A stretch of DNA of 64,000 nt from Borborobacter arsenicus (GTDB lineage Bacteria > Pseudomonadota > Alphaproteobacteria > Rhizobiales > Rhizobiaceae), in assembly GCF_003934165.1 (NCBI RefSeq), contig NZ_ML133510.1:177999-241998 (forward strand), in the 5' to 3' direction. The position numbers and the translations under genes are program-made. Under the pieces are notes generated by a model. It searched no databases. It was not told the DNA's origin and was given only the letters and a program-made list of their open reading frames with translations. The first letter of the stretch is position 1, and the number at the start of each line of letters is the position of its first letter. Below, one piece after another: positions 9,668-18,428 of the stretch.

Positions 9668-10732
9668 GTGGCAACTGTCGATCTGAGGGATGTAAGGAAG
9701 GTCTATCCGGGCGGCGTCGAGGCGGTGAAGGGCGTTTCCATCGCCATTCCCGACAAGGCGCTGTGCGTGCTGGTCGGCCCGTCCGGCTGCGGCAAGTCCA
9801 CCCTGCTGCGCATGATCGCTGGATTGGAAACGATCTCGGCAGGGTCCGTTTCGATCGACGGCAGGGTCGTCAACGCGATCGGTCCGGCCGAGCGCGACAT
9901 CGCCATGGTGTTCCAGAACTACGCGCTCTATCCGCATATGAAGGTCTACGACAACATGGCCTACGGCCTGCGCAATCGCGGTAAGGCCAAGGACGAGATC
10001 GACCGGCGCGTGCGCGAGACCGCCGAGATACTGGAACTGGGCCACCTTCTGGAGCGGCGCCCGCGCGAGCTTTCCGGCGGCCAGCGCCAGCGCGTTGCGA
10101 TGGGCCGCGCCATCGTGCGCAACCCGAAAGTGTTCCTGTTCGACGAGCCTCTGTCCAATCTCGACGCCAAGCTGCGCGGCCAGATGCGGGTCGAGATCAA
10201 GAACCTGCAGCGCTCGCTCGGCGTTACCAGCGTCTATGTCACCCATGACCAACTTGAGGCCATGACGCTGGCGGACGTTCTGGTGGTGATGAATGCCGGG
10301 CAGGTCGAGCAATTGGGCAATCCGCTCGACATTTATGAAAAGCCGGCCTCGACATTCGTCGCGAGTTTCATCGGCGCCCCGCCGATGAACCTGCTGAAGC
10401 TCACCCGCGGCTCGAATGAGTTTGCCTTCGCCAATGGCGCGCATGTGGCCGTTGCGGCGCCGGCGGGTGCGGCTATCCTCGGCTTTCGGCCGGAAGATGC
10501 AGAAGCCGTGCCCGGAGACCAGGCGCCACAGGCTGGGCTGGCCCTTCCCGCGGTGGTCGAGGCGGTCGAGCCGGTCGGTTCGGAAAGCTTCCTTTATTGT
10601 TCGGCGGCTGGCAGCCGGATCATCGTGCGGGTGCCGGGGCGGGCAACAGCCACGCCAGGCGACAAGCTGCGCATCGGCGCTAAGTCTGAAAAGCTGCACT
10701 GGTTCGACGAGGCCGGCAAGCGCGTGGGATAA
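9668..10732 (+). CDS. ugpC: sn-Glycerol-3-phosphate import ATP-binding protein UgpC
   Basis: ATPase of the Ugp importer, 354 residues. Walker [10 protein letters not shown] (37-45), signature [15 protein letters not shown], Walker [13 protein letters not shown] and the H-loop YVTHDQ are all intact; the C-terminal third is the MalK/UgpC OB-type regulatory domain. It starts with GTG at 9668, 4 nt after the ugpE stop, and its RBS (GGAG) lies inside the end of ugpE, indicating translational coupling. It ends 3 bp from the convergent HxlR gene, leaving no room for a terminator. Confidence 0.95.
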   Translation: MATVDLRDVRKVYPGGVEAVKGVSIAIPDKALCVLVGPSGCGKSTLLRMIAGLETISAGSVSIDGRVVNAIGPAERDIAMVFQNYALYPHMKVYDNMAYGLRNRGKAKDEIDRRVRETAEILELGHLLERRPRELSGGQRQRVAMGRAIVRNPKVFLFDEPLSNLDAKLRGQMRVEIKNLQRSLGVTSVYVTHDQLEAMTLADVLVVMNAGQVEQLGNPLDIYEKPASTFVASFIGAPPMNLLKLTRGSNEFAFANGAHVAVAAPAGAAILGFRPEDAEAVPGDQAPQAGLALPAVVEAVEPVGSESFLYCSAAGSRIIVRVPGRATATPGDKLRIGAKSEKLHWFDEAGKRVG

Positions 10733-10735
10733 AGG

Positions 10736-11461
10736 TCAATCCCGGCTCTGCAGGGCGGCCGCGAGCAGATGATCGGCTTTCGGCGGCAGCGGGAAGAGGG
10801 TGACAAAGCGATTGGCCAGTGCCCTGTCACCGTCCAGTTGCAGTACGCCCGCCGCCTCGAGGGCCTCGATCGGCTGGCCGCCATAGATGGTCGCGGCGAC
10901 CATTTGTGGTGAGCCGGTGAAAATCAGGTCGGCGCCGTCGCTGGCTTTACGGACAATCTCGATGCCGCCACCAGCCAGATGGGCGAGAAAGCTTTCCTCG
11001 CCCAGGCGAAAACCGATGCGGGCGTCGATGCCTTCGGCGCGAAGCGGGTCGATCATGGTGCGCAGCGACAGCATCAGCGAAACCGCACTCAAGGGCAGGC
11101 TTGGATCATGCTCCGGCGAGCGTGCCGCCCAGCGGCCCAGTGTCTGGAAGATGGGCTCGCTCTCATAGCCCCAGGCGGTCAGTTCATAGACCGGTGTGGA
11201 TGCCGGCGGCGGCAGTTTGGTTCTGATGAGAATGCCGGCGCGTTCGAGGCCCTCAAGGCGTTGGGTGAGGATGTTGGCGCTGATGCCGGGCAGATCGGCA
11301 CGCAGGTCGCTGAAGCGCTTCGGGCCGAACATCAGTTCGCGAACCACCAGAAGCGCCCAGCGTTCGCCGACGAGTTCAAGGGCATGGGCGGTGCCGCAGG
11401 CGTCTTCATACCAGCGTCGATGCGGGCTTTCGGAGTGTGTAGTTATTTTTTTTAACTGCAT
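10736..11461 (-). CDS. HxlR-family transcriptional regulator with C-terminal SCP2-like domain
   Basis: A 241-residue protein. Residues about 17-110 form an HxlR winged helix (CGTAHALELVGERWALLVVR ... GISANILTQRLEGLERAGI) including the Cys (C22) that in some HxlR members senses thiol stress. Residues about 130-240 resemble a sterol-carrier/SCP2-like domain (GADLIFTGSPQMVAATIYGG), a known fusion in larger HxlR proteins. It is divergent from the VOC gene at 11520, which is its likely target. No Shine-Dalgarno precedes the ATG at 11461, so the mRNA may be leaderless. Two GTT-TAAC palindromes overlap the start. Confidence 0.9.
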   Translation of the reverse strand: MQLKKITTHSESPHRRWYEDACGTAHALELVGERWALLVVRELMFGPKRFSDLRADLPGISANILTQRLEGLERAGILIRTKLPPPASTPVYELTAWGYESEPIFQTLGRWAARSPEHDPSLPLSAVSLMLSLRTMIDPLRAEGIDARIGFRLGEESFLAHLAGGGIEIVRKASDGADLIFTGSPQMVAATIYGGQPIEALEAAGVLQLDGDRALANRFVTLFPLPPKADHLLAAALQSRD

Positions 11462-11478
11462 GGTTGTTTTTTGTAACT
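11441..11478. promoter_or_regulatory. Tandem palindromic operator candidate between the HxlR and VOC genes
   Basis: Two copies of an imperfect palindrome, AGTTA-N7-TAACT at 11441-11457 and GGTT-N8-TAACT around 11462-11478, repeat at exactly 21 bp (two helical turns) in an AT-rich patch of a GC-rich genome. They overlap the HxlR start and precede the VOC gene. HxlR proteins are known to bind short palindromes with GTA/TAC-like half sites as dimers. The sites are seen; HxlR binding is inferred. Confidence 0.55.
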
Positions 11479-11519
11479 TAATAGGGCATTGTTGTCAAAT
11501 CCAACAGAGAGGAGCCCCC

Positions 11520-11945
11520 ATGTCCAAGCTCATTTTCGTCAATCTGCCGGTTACCGATCTCAACAAGTCCATATCCTTCTATGAGGCTGTCGGCGGGCGG
11601 AAGAACGAGCAGTTCAGCGACGATACCGCCGCCTGCATGGTCTTTTCCGAGACCATCCATGCGATGCTGCTGACCCATGACAAGTTCAGCCAGTTCACCT
11701 CCCGCAAAATCGCCAATGCGAAGGAAACCTGCCAGGTACTGATCGCCGTCTCCGCCGACAGCCGCGACGAGGTCGATGCCGTCGTCGGCAAGGCCGGTTC
11801 GGCTGGCGGTGTGGAGGACCCGAACCCCAAGCAGGACTACGGCTTCATGTACGGCCGCAGCTTCGAGGACCCGGACGGCCATATCTGGGAAGTGGCGTGG
11901 ATGGATATGGAGGCCGCGCAGCAGTCGATGGCCGCTGCAGGCTGA
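11520..11945 (+). CDS. VOC-family (glyoxalase/bleomycin-resistance-like) protein
   Basis: A 141-residue single-domain vicinal-oxygen-chelate protein starting MSKLIFVNLPVTDLNKSISFYEAVGG and ending with the typical strand EDPDGHIWEVAWMD. Known: relatives are PhnB/YaeR/lactoylglutathione-lyase-like proteins of mostly unknown substrate. The RBS AGAGAGGAG precedes the ATG at 11520. It is divergently paired with the HxlR regulator and shares the palindromic operator region, which suggests an inducible stress or detoxification role; the substrate is unknown. Confidence 0.88.
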   Translation: MSKLIFVNLPVTDLNKSISFYEAVGGRKNEQFSDDTAACMVFSETIHAMLLTHDKFSQFTSRKIANAKETCQVLIAVSADSRDEVDAVVGKAGSAGGVEDPNPKQDYGFMYGRSFEDPDGHIWEVAWMDMEAAQQSMAAAG

Positions 11946-11965
11946 CCGGGTATCGACGAGGAGTT

Positions 11966-11996
11966 CGGATGCAGGCGACCATGCCGCCTGCATCCG
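11966..11996. terminator. Hairpin between convergent VOC and hbd genes
   Basis: A perfect 12-bp stem (CGGATGCAGGCG / CGCCTGCATCCG) with a 7-nt loop lies midway between the two converging stop codons. On the plus strand it is followed by TGAAAATT; on the minus side by purine-rich sequence. It has no long T-tract, so termination strength is uncertain, but the position suits a bidirectional terminator. Confidence 0.6.
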
Positions 11997-12014
11997 TGAA
12001 AATTCAAGGTCCAG

Positions 12015-12896
12015 TCAGCGCGTCGGCACTGGATGTTCGCCGCGATAGTCGTAGAAGCCGCGTCCCGTCTTGCGGCCGAGCCAGCCGGCCTCGACATATT
12101 TCACCAGAAGCGGGCAGGGGCGGTATTTGGAATCCGACAGGCCCTCATGCAGGACCTGCATGATGGACAGGCAGGTGTCTAGCCCGATGAAATCGGCAAG
12201 CTGAAGCGGCCCCATCGGGTGGTTGGCGCCAAGTTTCATCGCCGTGTCGATGGCTTCGACAGTGCCGACGCCCTCATAGAGCGTATAGATCGCCTCGTTG
12301 ATCATCGGCAGCAGGATGCGGTTGACGATGAAAGCCGGAAAATCTTCCGAAACCGTCGTGGTCTTGTCGAGCGAATGGACAAATTGCTGCGCCGTCTCGA
12401 ACGTTTCGTTCTCGGTGGCGATGCCGCGCACCAGTTCCACCAGCTTCATGACCGGCACGGGGTTCATGAAATGTATGCCGATGAAGCGCTCGGGCCGGTC
12501 CGTCTGGGCCGCAAGCCGCGTGATCGAGATCGAGGAGGTATTGGTGGCGAGGATCGCTTCTGGGTTCAGCAGCGGACAGAGCTGCGCATAGATCTTGCGC
12601 TTGATCGTCTCGTCTTCGGTCGCCGCTTCGATCACCAGGTCGGAGCCGGCAAGGTCCGCCATTGCCGGTGCGCTCGAAATCCGCGACAGCGCCTCCTTGC
12701 GGTGAGCTTCGTCGAGCTTTCCGGCGCCCACCTGCCGGGCCATGTTGCCGCTGATGGTGGCGATGCCCTTCTGGATGCTGTCGTTGGAAATATCGTAGAG
12801 CAGTACCTTGTAGCCAGCCAGCGCCGCGACATGGGCAATGCCGCCGCCCATCTGGCCCGCGCCGATGATCCCGATCGTCTCCAATCTGCTGCTCAT
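12015..12896 (-). CDS. hbdA: 3-Hydroxybutyryl-CoA dehydrogenase
   Basis: NAD(P)-dependent oxidation/reduction between 3-hydroxybutyryl-CoA and acetoacetyl-CoA, part of butanoate, PHB and fatty-acid metabolism. The 293-residue single-module protein has the Rossmann motif [21 protein letters not shown] at the start, the catalytic His-containing [15 protein letters not shown], and the C-terminal dimerisation domain ([21 protein letters not shown]). It follows etfB-etfA on the same strand; a strong hairpin in the 118-bp gap may partly separate expression. The trio links acyl-CoA oxidation to the quinone pool. Confidence 0.95.
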   Translation of the reverse strand: MSSRLETIGIIGAGQMGGGIAHVAALAGYKVLLYDISNDSIQKGIATISGNMARQVGAGKLDEAHRKEALSRISSAPAMADLAGSDLVIEAATEDETIKRKIYAQLCPLLNPEAILATNTSSISITRLAAQTDRPERFIGIHFMNPVPVMKLVELVRGIATENETFETAQQFVHSLDKTTTVSEDFPAFIVNRILLPMINEAIYTLYEGVGTVEAIDTAMKLGANHPMGPLQLADFIGLDTCLSIMQVLHEGLSDSKYRPCPLLVKYVEAGWLGRKTGRGFYDYRGEHPVPTR

Positions 12897-12954
12897 TACA
12901 CTGATCCCGTCAAAGAGCTTTTTTTCAGCTCATCTTTTGTGCAGTGCAAACTAA

Positions 12955-12986
12955 GAGAGCGGGGAGACTTCGTCTACCCCGCTCTC
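12955..12986 (-). terminator. Strong hairpin downstream of etfA
   Basis: GAGAGCGGGG (12955-12964) pairs with CCCCGCTCTC (12977-12986), and the interior AGAC/GTCT extends the stem around a TTC loop with one bulged A. Read from etfA it is followed by TTAGTTT. It probably stabilises the 3' end of, or attenuates, etfBA transcription before hbdA. Confidence 0.65.
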
Positions 12987-13014
12987 ACAATTTTGTGCGC
13001 TGTTGCAGCTAAAG

Positions 13015-13944
13015 TCAAAGCGCCTTTTCAAGCTCCGGCAGGATGGTGAAGAGGTCGCCGACGATGCCGTAATCGGCCACCTGGAAGATCGGGGCTTCCT
13101 CATCCTTGTTGATGGCGACGATGACCTTCGAGTCCTTCATGCCGGCCAGGTGCTGGATGGCGCCCGAAATGCCGCAGGCGATGTAGAGGTCGGGTGCCAC
13201 CACCTTGCCGGTCTGGCCGACCTGCCAGTCGTTGGGTGCGTAACCGGCATCGACGGCCGCACGGCTTGCGCCGACGGCTGCACCCAGCTTGTCGGCGACC
13301 GGCAGGATGACCTCCTGGAACTTCTCCGAGGAACCGAGTGCGCGGCCGCCCGAGATGATGATCTTGGCCGAGGTCAGTTCAGGACGGTCGCTGCCCGACA
13401 GCTTGTTTTCGACGAAGGTCGAGAGGCCGGGATTGGCCGCGGCACTGACCGTCTCGACCGCAGCCGAACCGCCTTCGCCGACAGCCTGGAAGGAAGCCGT
13501 GCGCACGGTGATGACCTTCTTGGCCTCGCCCGACTGCACCGTCTGGATGGCGTTGCCGGCATAGATCGGGCGCTTGAAGGTGTCCGGGCTCACCACTTCG
13601 ATGATTTCGGAGATCTGCGCCACATCGAGCAGGGCCGCGATGCGCGGGGAGACGTTCTTGCCGCTGGCGGTCGCCGGCGCGAGAATGGCGTCATAGCCGC
13701 CTGCCAGCGACACGACGAGGGCGGCCAGCGGCTCGGCCAGACGCTGCTCGAGTTCGTCGGCTTCGGCCAAAAGCACCTTGCGCGCGCCCTTCAGCTTGGC
13801 CGCCTGATCGGCGGCAGCCTTGGCGCCCTTGCCGGCAACCAGCACGTCCACATCGGAGCCGATCTGGAGGGCGGCCGAAAGCGCCTTGGCCGTCTGGTCG
13901 GACAGCGATGCATTGTCATGTTCGGCGATGAGGAGAATTGCCAT
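13015..13944 (-). CDS. etfA: Electron transfer flavoprotein alpha subunit
   Basis: FAD-binding subunit of ETF, which collects electrons from acyl-CoA dehydrogenases and passes them to ETF:ubiquinone oxidoreductase. At 309 residues it has the usual length. The C-terminal FAD domain shows [35 protein letters not shown] and the ETF-alpha signature region [17 protein letters not shown]. It starts 20 bp after etfB ends; the two form an obligate heterodimer. Confidence 0.96.
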   Translation of the reverse strand: MAILLIAEHDNASLSDQTAKALSAALQIGSDVDVLVAGKGAKAAADQAAKLKGARKVLLAEADELEQRLAEPLAALVVSLAGGYDAILAPATASGKNVSPRIAALLDVAQISEIIEVVSPDTFKRPIYAGNAIQTVQSGEAKKVITVRTASFQAVGEGGSAAVETVSAAANPGLSTFVENKLSGSDRPELTSAKIIISGGRALGSSEKFQEVILPVADKLGAAVGASRAAVDAGYAPNDWQVGQTGKVVAPDLYIACGISGAIQHLAGMKDSKVIVAINKDEEAPIFQVADYGIVGDLFTILPELEKAL

Positions 13945-13964
13945 GTCTGTTATCCTTCCGAACC

Positions 13965-14714
13965 TTAGAGCACGCCGGCTTCGTTCTTGAGCTTGTCGAC
14001 CAGTTCGGCCACGGTCTTGACCTTGACGCCCGCCTTGCGGCCGCCGGGCTCCTCGGTCTTCAGCACCTTCAGGCGGGGAGCCACATCGGCACCGAAATCG
14101 GCCGGGGTCTTCTCATCCAGCGGCTTCTTCTTGGCCTTCATGATGTTGGGCAGCGAAGCGTAGCGCGGCTGATTGAGGCGAAGGTCGGTGGTGATGATTG
14201 CCGGCATCTTCAGGCTCACCGTCTGCAAGCCGCCATCGACCTCGCGCGTCACCTTGGCCTGATCGCCCTCGATCTCGACCTTGGAGGCAAACGTGCCCTG
14301 GGCCCAGCCCAGAAGGGCCGACAGCATCTGGCCGGTCTGGTTGGCGTCGTCGTCGATCGCCTGCTTGCCGAGGATGACCAGGCCGGGCTGTTCGGCCTCG
14401 ACCACGCCCTTCAGCACCTTGGCGACGCCGAGCGGCTCGGTTTCGCCCTCGACCTTGACCAGGATGGCGCGGTCCGCACCCATGGCGAGCGCTGTGCGCA
14501 GCGTCTCTTGCGCCTGCGCCGGACCGATCGAGACCACCACGATTTCCTCGACCTTGCCGACCTCCTTCAGACGGATCGCTTCTTCCACGGCGATCTCGTC
14601 GAATGGGTTCATCGACATCTTCACATTGGCAAGCTCAACGCCCGAGCCGTCCGACTTCACGCGAATCTTCACATTGTAGTCGACAACCCGCTTCACGGGG
14701 ACGAGAACTTTCAT
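13965..14714 (-). CDS. etfB: Electron transfer flavoprotein beta subunit
   Basis: AMP-binding partner of EtfA, 249 residues, usual length. It begins [20 protein letters not shown] and carries the beta-subunit signature around [29 protein letters not shown] lies before the ATG. It heads the etfB-etfA-hbdA group; the 208 bp upstream (14715-14922) is the likely promoter region and contains no gene that I can see. Confidence 0.96.
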   Translation of the reverse strand: MKVLVPVKRVVDYNVKIRVKSDGSGVELANVKMSMNPFDEIAVEEAIRLKEVGKVEEIVVVSIGPAQAQETLRTALAMGADRAILVKVEGETEPLGVAKVLKGVVEAEQPGLVILGKQAIDDDANQTGQMLSALLGWAQGTFASKVEIEGDQAKVTREVDGGLQTVSLKMPAIITTDLRLNQPRYASLPNIMKAKKKPLDEKTPADFGADVAPRLKVLKTEEPGGRKAGVKVKTVAELVDKLKNEAGVL

Positions 14715-14922
14715 GTGCTTCTCACCTCTTCTGATGATTTCGCAGCGCCCTAGCAGGGCTCGCCGCTGCCCATTTGCCGATTGACGACATATAGAGCGAT
14801 AAAAACGGAAACTTCATGCGCTTGCGGTGGCGGCGTGGCTTCCGTAAGCGGCCGGACCCTAGTTATCGAGGGAAGGCGCGTCAATATCCGGCGAACGTCC
14901 TAATCGGTTGAACCAGCCGAAA

Positions 14923-15693
14923 CTATTGTCTTCCCCAGCGCGGCGCGGTTTCAGATGGCTTGGGTTGGGCGACGCTCGTCTGATCGATCCTGACAGCGCG
15001 CGGCGTCACGATGTGCCGATCGAGAAGGGGTACGTCCTGGCGGCGCAGGATCACGATCAGCACTGCCCCCGCGACGATGCCGCCAATGTGGCATGCCCAT
15101 GAAATCTGGTCCTCGCCGCCGAGCAAGAACATGAAGAACTGGAACACGACCCATAGGCCGAGTGTGATATAGGCCGGGATGCGCAAGGGTATGCGGCCGA
15201 AGGCGAGGATCCAGATTTTCACCCTCGGGTGCAGGATCAGATAGGCCGCGACAATACCGGCAATCGCACCCGATGCACCGATCAGCGGCATTTGCGAATC
15301 GGGCGCGACCAGGCCATGCACAACCGCGCCCGAGATCGCGCACAGCAGATAAAAGACCAGATAGCGGAAATGACCGAGTGCGTCCTCGACATTGTCGCCA
15401 AACACCCACAGGAACAGCATGTTGCCGCCGAGGTGGAAGATGTCGCCATGCAGGAAGGCATAGGTGATATAGGTCAGATATCCCGGCACCAGCGCATATT
15501 CGGGCGGCAGTTCGGCAGTGTCGAAAGCCACCGACGGGATATAGCCGAGGCTGACGGCAGCGATCTGCGCTGCATGTTCGCTGCCGAAGGAGGTGAAGAA
15601 ATAGATGCCGATATTGGTGACGATCAACGCGATCGTCACATATTGATGCTTGATGTGTTTCAGGCTGTTGGCATCGTGCAGCGGAATGAACAT
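14923..15693 (-). CDS. Rhomboid-family intramembrane serine protease
   Basis: A 256-residue polytopic membrane protein with six or so TM helices. The rhomboid catalytic dyad is visible: Ser141 in GASGAIAG and His202 in ACHIGG, and the conserved HLGGNMLFLWVFGDNVED loop-1 region is intact, so it should be an active intramembrane protease. The C-terminal 45 residues are a basic/polar tail. Substrates are unknown. A dispersed palindromic repeat lies just upstream, between it and the cobalamin adenosyltransferase gene. Confidence 0.92.
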   Translation of the reverse strand: MFIPLHDANSLKHIKHQYVTIALIVTNIGIYFFTSFGSEHAAQIAAVSLGYIPSVAFDTAELPPEYALVPGYLTYITYAFLHGDIFHLGGNMLFLWVFGDNVEDALGHFRYLVFYLLCAISGAVVHGLVAPDSQMPLIGASGAIAGIVAAYLILHPRVKIWILAFGRIPLRIPAYITLGLWVVFQFFMFLLGGEDQISWACHIGGIVAGAVLIVILRRQDVPLLDRHIVTPRAVRIDQTSVAQPKPSETAPRWGRQ

Positions 15694-15721
15694 CGCCTCG
15701 TTTTCCGCTCCCGCGACATAC

Positions 15722-15822
15722 TAGAGCGGCGGACGCCCGGATAACCCGGGTTGCCGCTCTATCCGTTGGTTTGCCGCATTTGTAGAACGCCAAGCGATTC
15801 CACTTGGCTGCACAATGCTCTA
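15722..15822 (-). repeat. Dispersed rhizobial palindromic element, copy A
   Basis: Two hairpins in series: TAGAGCGGC / GCCGCTCTA with an inner CCCGG/CCGGG, then GCCAAG / CTTGGC nested in GCATTTGT / GCACAATGC. The same order and spacing recurs at 23801-23903 and, in the other orientation, at 22057-22148. The TAGAGCATT end of the element supplies the TAG stop of the adenosyltransferase gene. It resembles the mosaic/RIME-like intergenic repeats known in Rhizobiales; the family name is not certain. Confidence 0.8.
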
Positions 15823-16401
15823 ACGATTCTTGCCCGGTACCCATAGCACATCGGCGTTTCCGTTGTCATTGACGCAGCGGGCCGCCACGAACAGCAGGTC
15901 GGAGACGCGGTTGATGTATTTGATGCCGTCGCGGTTGACATGCTCGTCCGGGTCCTGCGCCAGCGCTACCATAGCCCGTTCGGCACGCCTTGCGACGGTG
16001 CGGGCAAGGTGAAGGGCTGCCGCAGCCGGCGAGCCGCCATTCAACACGAATGAGCGAAGGGGCTGCAGGTTCTTGTTCAGAAGATCGATATCGGCTTCGA
16101 GGCGCTCCACCTGCGAGGCAATGATCCGCAACGGTTCGTAATCCAGCTTCTTGCCGGTATCGGGGGTCGCCAGGTCGGCGCCAAGATCGAACAGATCGTT
16201 CTGGATACGCGAGAGGATGGCGTCGAGTTCGGGATAGGCCGTGCCGGTATGTACGCGCGCCATCCCGATGCAGGCATTGGCCTCATCCACCGTCCCGTAA
16301 GCCTCTACGCGCAAGTCGGATTTCAGTCGCCTTTCGCCGCTGCCCAGGCCGGTCGTGCCATCGTCGCCGGTTCGGGTATAGATCTTGTTCAGTCGTACCA
16401 T
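15820..16401 (-). CDS. pduO: Cob(I)yrinic acid a,c-diamide adenosyltransferase, PduO type
   Basis: Transfers the adenosyl group of ATP to cob(I)alamin to make coenzyme B12. The 193-residue protein begins with the PduO/MMAB ATP-site motif KIYTRTGDDGTTGL and carries VEAYGTVDEANACIG and the helical bundle motif ARTVARRAERAMV; the C-terminal NRVSDLLFVAAR is intact. Its stop codon lies in a dispersed repeat, so the last residues (WVPGKNR) may have been set by insertion of that element. Upstream lies the HIG1-type small membrane protein, a common rhizobial neighbour. Confidence 0.94.
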   Translation of the reverse strand: MVRLNKIYTRTGDDGTTGLGSGERRLKSDLRVEAYGTVDEANACIGMARVHTGTAYPELDAILSRIQNDLFDLGADLATPDTGKKLDYEPLRIIASQVERLEADIDLLNKNLQPLRSFVLNGGSPAAAALHLARTVARRAERAMVALAQDPDEHVNRDGIKYINRVSDLLFVAARCVNDNGNADVLWVPGKNR

Positions 16402-16428
16402 TCCTGACCTCCACGCAGCGAGTCGCCG

Positions 16429-16620
16429 CTACCCGCGATTGAAATAGACCGCCAGCAGGATCAGCACCAGCGCGATGAATTGCAGTAGCACGCGCAACTG
16501 CATGAGCTTGTTGGACGTGTTGCCCGAGCCGCCGCGCATCATGTTCATCAGACCGCGGATCAGCACCACCACGACAGCGAACATGACGACGATAGCGAAG
16601 ATATTGAAGGCAGTTGCCAT
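16429..16620 (-). CDS. Twin transmembrane small protein, HIG1 domain
   Basis: A 63-residue protein with two TM helices (about residues 6-27 and 43-60) separated by the short polar loop MMRGGSGNTSNKLMQLRV. It matches the HIG1/hypoxia-induced type small proteins found next to the cobalamin adenosyltransferase in alphaproteobacteria; relatives associate with respiratory complexes in mitochondria. The bacterial function is not established. It lies 27 bp upstream of pduO, likely in one transcript. Confidence 0.88.
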   Translation of the reverse strand: MATAFNIFAIVVMFAVVVVLIRGLMNMMRGGSGNTSNKLMQLRVLLQFIALVLILLAVYFNRG

Positions 16621-16641
16621 AGGGGGATTCCAGCTTGTTGG

Positions 16642-17508
16642 TCAGGCCTGCGAGGCAAGCACACGATAGAAAAGCGCGGCGGGCAGAATGCGTTTCAGCA
16701 CTACACCAATCCGGGCAGGCAATGTCACCACATAATGCGGCCTGGGCCTTGGCGACAGCAGGGCGTGGCGCAATACCGCATAGACCGCATCGGACTTGAG
16801 CTTCAGGCGGGACTTCGAGCCGCCAGCCCGCAGCCGCGCCAATTGCCGTTCATAGTCCTTGGCGTGGACCGAATTTTCGTGGTCGATGTTCTTGAGGAAC
16901 CAGGCCAGCCCGTTGGAGGCGATTTTCGATTCGATGGGGCCGGGTTCGATCAGCGAGACATGGATGCCCGATCCTTCGAGTTCGGCGCGCATGCACAGGG
17001 TCAATCCCTCCAGTGCATGCTTGGAAGCGGCATAGGCGCCGCGCCACTTCACCGGGGTCAGGCCGAGGATCGAGGAGCAGTTGACGATACGGCCGTGGCC
17101 CTGTGCCCGCATCACCGGGACGATGCGCCGGGTCAGGTCGTGCCAGCCGAAGAGATTGGCCTCGAACTGTTCGCGCAGCGCCTCGACCGGCAAATCCTCC
17201 ACCGCGCCGGCCTGCGCGTGGGCTCCGTTGTTGTAGAGTGCGTCAAGCCTGCCGCCCGTGCGCTCCATCACGGCCGACACGAGGGCCGCGATCGAAGCGG
17301 GCTCGCGATAGTCGAGATAGAAAGCTTCGATGCCCTCCGCCTCGAGGGCAGCAATGTCTTCCGGCTTGCGCGCGGTGGCAAAGACGCGCCAGCCTTCGGC
17401 CTTCAGCGCGCGTGCGCAATAGGCGCCGATACCCGACGAGGCACCGGTCACGATGATGGTGCGCAACCCTTCGTCTGGAGAATTCGTTATTTTGCCAAGA
17501 CTTGCCAT
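16642..17508 (-). CDS. Short-chain dehydrogenase/reductase (SDR)
   Basis: A 288-residue classical SDR: cofactor motif TGASSGIGAYCARAL near residue 21, the NNGAHAQ motif, catalytic Ser in NCSSILG, and YAASK with the catalytic Tyr/Lys. The C-terminal region (RPHYVVTLPARIGVVLKRILP) is hydrophobic, suggesting membrane association and a lipid or retinol-like substrate; the substrate is unknown. The start at 17508 (MASLGKITNSP) has GAAGGG 11 nt upstream; the frame extends to 17577 but would overlap the divergent YihY gene. It is followed 21 bp later by the HIG1 protein. Confidence 0.92.
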   Translation of the reverse strand: MASLGKITNSPDEGLRTIIVTGASSGIGAYCARALKAEGWRVFATARKPEDIAALEAEGIEAFYLDYREPASIAALVSAVMERTGGRLDALYNNGAHAQAGAVEDLPVEALREQFEANLFGWHDLTRRIVPVMRAQGHGRIVNCSSILGLTPVKWRGAYAASKHALEGLTLCMRAELEGSGIHVSLIEPGPIESKIASNGLAWFLKNIDHENSVHAKDYERQLARLRAGGSKSRLKLKSDAVYAVLRHALLSPRPRPHYVVTLPARIGVVLKRILPAALFYRVLASQA

Positions 17509-17576
17509 TTGCAGCGAACCCTTCCCATATTCGCGGCCGGGAGACAACGAGGGCAAACCAACCGGATGCAGGCGCA

Positions 17577-18428
17577 ATGAGAAAGATCGTCGCCATACGC
17601 CGCGTCCTTTTCGATGCGCTGGGTCACTTCAATGACGATGACGGCTGGTCGATGGCCAGTCACCTGGCCATTACCGCGCTGATGGCGCTGTTTCCCTTCC
17701 TCATCTTCGCGACCACGCTCGCCAGCTTCCTCGGCGCCCAGGCATTTGCGGAGACGGCGGTCCACATCGTCTTCGATACATGGCCCGAACAGATTGCCGC
17801 CCCCATCGCACGCGAAGTGGTCAATGTGCTGACCGTCCAGCGCAGCGACCTCCTGACCTTCGGCGTGGTGCTGGCGGCGTTTTTTGCCTCGAACGGCATC
17901 GAGGCGTTGCGCACCTCGCTCAACCGCGCCTATCGCGTCATCGAGACGCGCTCCTTCATCTATCGCCGCCTGCAAAGCCTTGCCTTCGTCGTCATCGCGA
18001 CGGTCGGCTTCCTCGTCATCAGCGTGCTTCTGCTGTTTGCGCCGATTCTGGCCCGGCTGGCGCAAGCGAATTTCGAATGGGTCCGGCCCTATATGGGCAC
18101 GATCACGCTTTGGCGTTTCATCATTGCCTCCACGGTGATCGTGCTCGGCCTGATCGCCGTGCATTTCTGGCTTCCGGCCGGCAAGCGGCGGTTCACGGCA
18201 ATCGTGCCGGGAATCATCTTCACGCTGATAGGCTGGCTCGTGGGATCGACGATCTTTGCCGCCTATCTCGACCGGTTTTCCTCCTATGTGACCACCTATG
18301 CCGGTCTTGCCTCGATCATGATCGCGGTGGTCTTTCTCTACATCGTTTCGGCCATCTTCATTCTCGGCGGCGAATTGAACGCCGCCATCAGCCGCTATCT
18401 GGAAGCGCGAGCCCGCGTCGGCGCCTGA
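17577..18428 (+). CDS. YihY/BrkB-family inner membrane protein
   Basis: A 283-residue protein with about six TM helices and the YihY/UPF0761 landmarks (GWSMASHLAITALMALFPFL near the start, FFASNGIEALRTSLNRAY, and the late ILGGELNAAISRY). Known: once thought to be RNase BN, the family is a membrane protein of unclear function. The start ATG at 17577 fits the family; the frame is open to 17502 but that overlaps the SDR start. Its last 34 bp overlap the 3' end of the convergent EamA gene. Confidence 0.9.
   Translation: MRKIVAIRRVLFDALGHFNDDDGWSMASHLAITALMALFPFLIFATTLASFLGAQAFAETAVHIVFDTWPEQIAAPIAREVVNVLTVQRSDLLTFGVVLAAFFASNGIEALRTSLNRAYRVIETRSFIYRRLQSLAFVVIATVGFLVISVLLLFAPILARLAQANFEWVRPYMGTITLWRFIIASTVIVLGLIAVHFWLPAGKRRFTAIVPGIIFTLIGWLVGSTIFAAYLDRFSSYVTTYAGLASIMIAVVFLYIVSAIFILGGELNAAISRYLEARARVGA

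Noticed and set aside
14715..14922. A small gene between etfB and the rhomboid gene
   Set aside because: No frame with an RBS and plausible sequence; the interval is better explained as the etfB promoter region.
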